Assembly (NCBI GenBank): GCA_964457335.1
Contig: CAYWGD010000003.1
Span: 62,001 to 126,000 of the forward strand
DNA length: 64,000 nucleotides
Direction: 5' to 3'
From: CAJBVW01 sp964457335
Lineage (GTDB): Bacteria; Myxococcota_A; UBA796; SXON01
Notes under the pieces: generated by a model
Databases searched by the model: none
What the model was told of the DNA's origin: nothing
Seen by the model: only the letters and a program-made list of their open reading frames with translations
Translations under genes and position numbers: made by a program
In this document: one piece after another, positions 58,937 to 64,000 of the stretch
Layout of the letters: each line of letters opens with the position of its first letter
Position numbering within the stretch: the first letter of the stretch is position 1

Positions 58937-61740
58937 CCCCGCTCCCCCGCGCCTCCCATCACCCGCGCCATCCACGCCTCCACCTGCCCCGCCGGCAGGC
59001 CGCTGGCCCCGGCATGCGCGAGGCGGTGGAGCATCACGAGGGCCTTGTTGACGCGGCGGTAGGTGTTGGGCGGGATGGACACGGCGCCGCCCTGGAGCGC
59101 CGCGTGGACGGTCCGGACCGCGGCGAGCCCGGCCAGCCGGGCGGTCGGCGCCGCGAGGGCCCGGCGGTGCTCCGCGACGTGGGCGGTCTCCGGGAGCCGG
59201 AGCACCGGCCAGGAGAGCCGCAGGGGGTCGGCGTAGAGCTCGCGGAGGGTCGCTTCGTCGCCCGGCTCCGCGCCGCGGAGCACGCGCTGGATGGCGACGA
59301 CGAGCGCCAGCGTGTCGAGCGCGCGCGCCACGGCGCCGGGGTCGGCGATCTTCCCGAAGCGTCGGAGCGCGGGCAGGTAGGGCGGCAGGGGCTCGTCGGA
59401 GGCCGGCGGGATCCGGTGGCCCGCGAGGACGACGAGCGCACGGAAGAGCAGCAGCGGCCAGGTCGGGACGAAGAGGACGGAGAGGAGCCCGAGCGGGCCG
59501 GCCGGGAGGAGGCCGCGGGAGAGCTGGGCCTCGCCGGTCTCGGCGGGCGGCGGCGGCGCCCAGCGCGGCCGGCCGCGGGCGTCCGTCGAATGTTCCGGTG
59601 CGTGGGGGGGCACCTGGGCCTCGGGCAGGGCGAGCGCCTCCCGCGGCGGCGCGTCCGGCGCGGGTTCGGGGGCCGACTCGTCGGGTGACGCCCCCCCGGG
59701 CGCGAAGACCCCCCCGATCGCGTCGACGCTCGGGACCCGGAGGAGGCACCACTGCAGGCCGTCCTTCTCCCGCACGTCCGGGTGTCCCAGGCGGTTCTTC
59801 GTGGCCGGCGGGAGCGCCCGGAGCGCGCGCCGGAGGTTCTCCTCCGCGGCCGGCCGCCGCTCGGCCACGACGCCGACCCAGCGCGCACCCTCGGGCACGT
59901 CCAGGAGGTCCACCTGCCACAACCCGCCGCCGAGGCTCCGCCCGAGCGCGGAGACCTCGTAGTCCCGCGAGAGGCGATCGCCGGGCTGGACCGGCGGCCC
60001 CTCCCACCCCGCGGCGCGAGCGCGCTCAAGGGCCGAGAGGAGCTCGCGGGCGTCCCGGTAGCGCTCCGCCGGGTCCTCGGCGGTGGCGCGCCGGACGACG
60101 GCCTGCAGCGCGCCGGGCAGCGCCGCGTGCTGCTCGGCCCGGTTCACCGAGCCGGACACGAGGTAGCCGAGGAGCTTCGCGCAGGCGTACACGTCGGCGG
60201 TGGGCTCCGGGCTCCCCGAGGGGTTGATCTGCTCCGGGGCGGCGAAGTTCCGCTTCCCGATCCCGTCGAGCGTGCGGGTGACGCGCTCGCTGTCCGGCGC
60301 GACCGCGATCCCGAAGTCGATGAGCTTCACGTTCCCCGACGGCTCGAGCAGCACGTTCTCGGGCGTGACGTCCCGGTGCACGACGCCGCCGGCGTGCGCG
60401 GCGGCGAGGCCGGCCAGGATCCCCTCGAGCGCCTGGACCGCCTCCCGGACGGGCATCGGCTGCCGGCCCACGCGCGCGCGGAGGTTCTCCCCCGCGACGT
60501 GCTCCATCACGAGCGCCGGCCCGCTCTGCGTGTCGGGGACGTAGTCGTAGACCTGCGCGACGTTCGGGTGGCGGATGCGGGACATCAGCTCGAACTCACG
60601 CCGGAGCCGGCCATGCCCGGCGTGGTCCGCGGTGAGGCTCGACGGGAGGACCTTGACCGCCACGAGGTCCCCGCGCTGGCACGACCGCGCGAGGTAAACC
60701 CGCCCGTTGCCGCCGAACCCGAGCGGCTCGAGGATCTCGTAGTTCGGCACGACGGGGGGCGCCTCCGCGCGGTCGGGGCTGCGGAGCGCGCGGAGGCTCT
60801 CCGGCCGCCCCACCAGCGCGCCCTCGACCACCTTCGGCCCGACGCGCAGCCACTCGTTGGGCGCGCCCGCCACCCGGTCGCCGAGCCGCTCGGCGTCGTC
60901 CATGCCGACCGGATCCGAGTAGAGCGGGCCCGCCGACCACCCCTTGAACAGCCGGAGCTCGGGCGGGCGAGCGCGGCCCGACCGGTCCGGGAAGGCCCCC
61001 CACGCCAGGAACGGCGAGAGGTACAGGATGCGGCCGTCGGCCGCGACGACGAAGGGCCGCCCCTCCTCGATGGGCGCCGCGACCCCGAGCGTGCGCTCGG
61101 GGGGGAGGTCCGAGCCGCGGAGGCACACCGCCTCCACCTCGTACGCGCCCTCGCGGTAGCGGAGCCGGGTCACCACCCACGGCGGCAGCTCGCCGATCCC
61201 GCGCAAGGCGCCCAGGAACGCGCGGAACGGCGCCTCGGTGTCCTTCAGCAGCGCCGCCGCGCTGAAGGAGGGGACCGCGTCGGGGTGCGCGTCCTCGTTG
61301 CGGAGCTTCAGGAGGAGGTCCAGCTGCTCGCAGACCGGCGCGGCCCGGACCCGCCCGCGCGCGGGCCGCTCCGCGAGGACGCGCGCGACGGGCTCCAGGA
61401 TGCAGTCCTGCGACTCCAGGACCCGGACCGAGAGGTCCCGCGCGGCGTCCCGCCAGAGCCCGAGCGAGATCCGCCGGCCGTCCAGCGAGCCGGTGAGGAC
61501 GCTCCAGCTCTTCACCTCGTCGAGCCCGCGCGCGGCGTGCTCGGCCGCGAGGACCGCGACGAGGTACCGCAACGCGGTCTCGAGGAAGGCGAACCGCCGC
61601 TTGAGCTTCTCCCCGGGCTCCTCGATGTAGGTGGCGGTCAGGCGCCACCGGTTCGCGACGCAGTACGGCGCCCGATACCGGAGCGCGATGTCGCTCGAGC
61701 TCAGCTCGGGGAGCTCGGCGGGGGAGGGTGCGGCGCACAT
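58906..61740 (-). CDS. Ser/Thr protein kinase with N-terminal HEPN-like domain
   Basis: 944 residues. Residues 1-330 are not a standard kinase extension. A helical part contains RRFAFLETALRYLVAVLAAEHAARG and LLLKLRNEDAHP, where R147 and H152 form the Rx4H signature of HEPN domains. A beta-rich part with GRPFVVAADGRILYLSPFL follows. Residues 334-575 are an intact kinase: GFGGNGRVYLA, VAVK (K363), HRDVTPEN (456-463), DFG (475-477), APEQINPSG. The C-terminal 370 residues include a Pro-rich linker, a hydrophobic pair GPLGLLSVLFVPTWPLLLFRALVVLAG near 750-780, and a helical end. ATG 61740 is used; TTG 61746 is the only nearby alternative. Convergent with the RHS cluster. The HEPN call rests on a short motif. 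Confidence 0.8.
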   Translation of the reverse strand: MCAAPSPAELPELSSSDIALRYRAPYCVANRWRLTATYIEEPGEKLKRRFAFLETALRYLVAVLAAEHAARGLDEVKSWSVLTGSLDGRRISLGLWRDAARDLSVRVLESQDCILEPVARVLAERPARGRVRAAPVCEQLDLLLKLRNEDAHPDAVPSFSAAALLKDTEAPFRAFLGALRGIGELPPWVVTRLRYREGAYEVEAVCLRGSDLPPERTLGVAAPIEEGRPFVVAADGRILYLSPFLAWGAFPDRSGRARPPELRLFKGWSAGPLYSDPVGMDDAERLGDRVAGAPNEWLRVGPKVVEGALVGRPESLRALRSPDRAEAPPVVPNYEILEPLGFGGNGRVYLARSCQRGDLVAVKVLPSSLTADHAGHGRLRREFELMSRIRHPNVAQVYDYVPDTQSGPALVMEHVAGENLRARVGRQPMPVREAVQALEGILAGLAAAHAGGVVHRDVTPENVLLEPSGNVKLIDFGIAVAPDSERVTRTLDGIGKRNFAAPEQINPSGSPEPTADVYACAKLLGYLVSGSVNRAEQHAALPGALQAVVRRATAEDPAERYRDARELLSALERARAAGWEGPPVQPGDRLSRDYEVSALGRSLGGGLWQVDLLDVPEGARWVGVVAERRPAAEENLRRALRALPPATKNRLGHPDVREKDGLQWCLLRVPSVDAIGGVFAPGGASPDESAPEPAPDAPPREALALPEAQVPPHAPEHSTDARGRPRWAPPPPAETGEAQLSRGLLPAGPLGLLSVLFVPTWPLLLFRALVVLAGHRIPPASDEPLPPYLPALRRFGKIADPGAVARALDTLALVVAIQRVLRGAEPGDEATLRELYADPLRLSWPVLRLPETAHVAEHRRALAAPTARLAGLAAVRTVHAALQGGAVSIPPNTYRRVNKALVMLHRLAHAGASGLPAGQVEAWMARVMGGAGERGHSKEASSTS

Positions 61741-61798
61741 CGGCAAAGGTTGGGGGCGAAGGAGACTAACGCCGTGGATGGCCTTCGCCCGCCCGGCG

Positions 61799-62722
61799 CT
61801 ACATCCGCGTCATGACGGTGCGGTTGCGGCCCGCGTGTTTTGCCCGGTACAGCGTCTTGTCCGCGGCCTCGACCATCTCGGCGGGGCTCCCGATGAGCGG
61901 CGACCACGTCACCACCCCGACGCTCGCCGTCACCTTCACCGGCTCCTCGCCGACGGCCATGGCGAGCCCGCCGATGGCGTGGCGGAGGCGCTCGGCGGCC
62001 ACCGTGGCGCCCTCGGCGTTCGTCTCCGTGAGCACCACGGCGAACTCCTCGCCCCCGTGGCGCCCGGCGAGGTCCACGTGGCGGAGGCAGCTGCGGATCG
62101 CGACGGCCACCTGCGCGAGCACGCGATCGCCCACCGGGTGGCCCCAGGTGTCGTTCACCTGCTTGAAGTGGTCGAGGTCGAGCAGGAGCAGCGAGAGCGG
62201 GCGGCCGTAGCGCACCGCGCGGTCGAACTCTCGCTCGAGCGCCTGGTCGAAGGCGCCGCGGTTCATGAGCCCGGTGAGCGGGTCGATCGTGGCGAGCTGG
62301 ATGAGCCGGCGCTCGCCCTCGAGCTCGAGATCGTCGCGGAGGCGGAAGCCGAAGAGCGTGGCGCCCACCCGCACGCGGTCGTGCTCGACGAGGCGGCGCG
62401 CCTCGGCGATGCGCTCGCCGTTCACGAAGGTGCCGTTGGTGCTCCGGAGGTCCTCGAGCCACACCGCCTCGGGCGGATCCTCGGGGTTCCGGAACGCCGC
62501 GGCGTGGCGGCGGGACGCGCTGGCGTCGTGGAGCGCGATCTCGCAGTCCGGCCCGCGCCCGATGACGGTGCGGTCCCGGTCGAGCAGGTGAACGCGGCGG
62601 AGATCCTCGCCTTCGAGCACCACGAGGACGGGGCGGCGCACGGGCGGCGGGGAGAGGGGGCTCTCGCCGATGATCGTCTTCTCGTCGAAGATCGTGTCGA
62701 TGGGGGTGTTCGGGGGGCGCAC
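61799..62722 (-). CDS. FHA-GGDEF diguanylate cyclase
   Basis: 307 residues. The FHA domain, about 30-135, is complete (RDRTVIGRGPDCEIALHDASASRRHAAA, LRSTNGTFVNGE, phosphothreonine-binding Arg/Ser/Asn). The GGDEF domain, about 145-307, has DPLTGLMNRGAFD, DLDHFKQVNDTWGHPVGDRVL and the active GGEEF motif (GRHGGEEFAVV), so it should make c-di-GMP. An RxxD inhibitory site is not obvious. FHA implies control by a Ser/Thr kinase; the kinase gene 58 bp downstream on the same strand is a natural candidate. The GTG at 62722 is chosen (VRPPNTPIDTIFDEKTI); a TATAGT -10-like element lies just upstream. Divergent from the CBS gene. Confidence 0.88.
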   Translation of the reverse strand: MRPPNTPIDTIFDEKTIIGESPLSPPPVRRPVLVVLEGEDLRRVHLLDRDRTVIGRGPDCEIALHDASASRRHAAAFRNPEDPPEAVWLEDLRSTNGTFVNGERIAEARRLVEHDRVRVGATLFGFRLRDDLELEGERRLIQLATIDPLTGLMNRGAFDQALEREFDRAVRYGRPLSLLLLDLDHFKQVNDTWGHPVGDRVLAQVAVAIRSCLRHVDLAGRHGGEEFAVVLTETNAEGATVAAERLRHAIGGLAMAVGEEPVKVTASVGVVTWSPLIGSPAEMVEAADKTLYRAKHAGRNRTVMTRM

Positions 62723-62873
62723 GGTCTTGCCCCCACTATACGAAGCTTCGGCCGCGGACGCACGCGCCGGTGTCCCGTGGGCCCGCTCCGGCGCGCCCCG
62801 TGGACGCGCCCGCGCCCCCCGCGGTGGAAAACGGTCGGCGGACGGGCTATGCCGCGCGGCTCCCGGGAGCATC

Positions 62874-64000
62874 GTGCGGCCCCTCTACGACAGCGTCCTC
62901 GACTGCATCGACGACACGCCCAGCGTCCGGCTCCACCGCGTGACGCAGGGCCTCGCCCCGGCCGTCTACGCGAAGCTCGACGCGCTGAACCCCGCGAGCT
63001 CGTCGAAGGCGCGCATCGCCGGCCGGCTCGTCGACGACCTCGAGAAGAGCGGGCGGCTCAAGCCCGGCGGGACGATCGTGGGGGTCACGTCGGGGAACAC
63101 CGGCGTGGCGCTCGCCATGGTGGCGGCGGTGCGCGGGTACAAGTGCACCTTCGTCATCGCGGACAAGCAGTCCGAGGAGAAGCGCGCGGTGCTGCGCGCG
63201 TTCGGCGCGCGCGTGGTGGTCTGCCCGTCCGAGGTCTCGAACGAGGACCCGCGCTCGGTGTACGCCACGGCCGAGCGGCTCGCCGCCGAGATCCCCGGCG
63301 CCGCCTACGCGAGCCAGTACCACAGCGCCGCGAACGCCGAGGCCCACTACGAGAGCACGGGCCCGGAGATCTGGCGGCAGTTCGAGGGCCGGCTCGACGT
63401 GTTCGTGGCCGGGCTCGCCTCGGGCGGTACGATCACCGGCGTCGGCCGCTACCTCAAGGAGCAGAACCCGAACATCCGGATCGTCGGCGTGGATCCGGTG
63501 GGCTCGCTCTACTACGACTACTTCCACACCGGGCAGCTCACGCAGCCGCACGCCTGGAAGGTGGAGGGCGTCGGCGAGGACTTCCTCCCTTCGACCATGG
63601 ACTTCTCCTACGTGGACGACGTCGTGCGCGTCAACGACAAGGAGAGCTTCGTCATGACCCGGCGGCTCGTGCGCGAGGAGGGCATCTTCGCGGGGCCCGC
63701 CAGCGGCGCGGCGGTCGCCGGCGCGCTCAAGTGGCTGGCGCTCCAGGGCGCCGAGGGCCAGCGGGCGCTGGTGATGCTGCCGGACACCGGCGGCCGCTAC
63801 CTGTCGAAGGTCTTCAACGACAACTGGATGCGCGAGAACGGGTTCTTGGAGCCCGAGCTCGGCCTCGGCACGGTGCGCGAGCTCCTCGACCAGAAGGGCC
63901 GCGGCCGCGACCTCGTGAGCGTGCTGCCGTCGCTGCGCGTCACCGAGGTCATCGGCGTGCTGAAGGTGCACGGCGTCTCGCAGGTGCCGGTCATGGACGG
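62874..64000 (+). CDS. cystathionine beta-synthase-like PLP enzyme with CBS domain, truncated by window end
   Basis: At least 375 residues; the frame is open at the window edge. It is a fold-type II PLP enzyme: LDALNPASSSKARIAG carries the Schiff-base Lys45, VTSGNTGVALAM is the phosphate-binding-type motif (72-77), FVAGLASGGTITGVGRYLKE the glycine-rich loop and EGIFAGPASGAAV the C-terminal active-site block. A linker leads into a CBS domain (LRVTEVIGVLKVHGVSQVPVMDG) that continues past the edge. It condenses serine (or O-acetylserine) with homocysteine or sulfide. The usual Asp after the catalytic Lys (KDR) is Ala here (KAR). The GTG start at 62874 follows GGGAG. Confidence 0.88.
   Translation, partial: MRPLYDSVLDCIDDTPSVRLHRVTQGLAPAVYAKLDALNPASSSKARIAGRLVDDLEKSGRLKPGGTIVGVTSGNTGVALAMVAAVRGYKCTFVIADKQSEEKRAVLRAFGARVVVCPSEVSNEDPRSVYATAERLAAEIPGAAYASQYHSAANAEAHYESTGPEIWRQFEGRLDVFVAGLASGGTITGVGRYLKEQNPNIRIVGVDPVGSLYYDYFHTGQLTQPHAWKVEGVGEDFLPSTMDFSYVDDVVRVNDKESFVMTRRLVREEGIFAGPASGAAVAGALKWLALQGAEGQRALVMLPDTGGRYLSKVFNDNWMRENGFLEPELGLGTVRELLDQKGRGRDLVSVLPSLRVTEVIGVLKVHGVSQVPVMD

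Overview
The window is very GC-rich, gene-dense DNA that most resembles a member of the Myxococcota, probably a draft genome or MAG scaffold, because positions 25004-25103 are exactly 100 Ns. The evidence for Myxococcota is protein content: MopE-type and FG-GAP lipoproteins with Asp/Thr-rich linkers, a ParA-ParB-bactofilin operon, an AgmX/PglI-type domain, an MXAN_5187-like protein, a B12-dependent NrdJ, an IcmF-type fused mutase and several kinase-like proteins. No reverse transcriptase, transposase, CRISPR array, tRNA or rRNA was recognised.

Layout. 0-1.3 kb: purA (minus). 1.7-4.5 kb: a NACHT NTPase with N-terminal deoxyribosyltransferase/TIR-like modules and a C-terminal FGE-like lectin-fold domain, a conflict-system architecture. 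4.6-9.1 kb: an unknown gene and a lipoprotein, then a minus-strand operon rsmG(disrupted)-parA-parB-bactofilin-udk, with a parS-like site inside rsmG. 9.2-16.2 kb: lipoprotein, metallo-beta-lactamase hydrolase, a RES/HTH toxin-antitoxin pair, icmF. 16.3-24.8 kb: repeat-rich lipoprotein, membrane protein, pseudokinase, second MBL hydrolase, small protein, bioD, AgmX/PglI-like lipoprotein. 25.2-27.6 kb: a translationally coupled minus operon of response regulator, DUF1207-like protein and membrane protein. 27.6-29.7 kb: MXAN_5187-like protein, small membrane protein, double cyclic-nucleotide-binding protein. 30.2-33.9 kb: nrdJ with an unusual upstream region. 33.9-38.0 kb: ADC-like protein, a decayed FG-GAP gene, a TSP3-repeat secreted protein, a small lipoprotein and a degenerate subtilase-like gene; a second parS-like palindrome lies at 37.5 kb.

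38.2-58.9 kb is the most striking part: one uninterrupted plus-strand cluster of five Ca/metal-binding lipoproteins (MopE repeats, each ending in seven FG-GAP repeats; two also carry Ig-like and jelly-roll-like segments), then a 1654-residue Sec-exported RHS/YD-repeat protein with a toxin-like tip, a candidate immunity gene and a frameshifted small gene. From the second lipoprotein to the RHS gene the genes overlap by 1-4 nt. A textbook sigma-54 promoter (-24/-12) sits 32 nt before the first ORF. I propose a surface system in which integrin-like propellers cooperate with an RHS toxin shell. 58.9-64 kb: a HEPN-like/Ser-Thr kinase fusion, an FHA-GGDEF protein and a cystathionine beta-synthase-like gene that runs off the end.

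The intergenic regions hold an undescribed-looking family of GC-rich double-hairpin repeats (about 1.46, 16.24, 23.89 and 29.71 kb). Their loops are conserved while the stems change in compensatory fashion. There is also a 44-nt inverted repeat, a duplicated 56-nt hairpin and a 52-bp minisatellite that broke the assembly.
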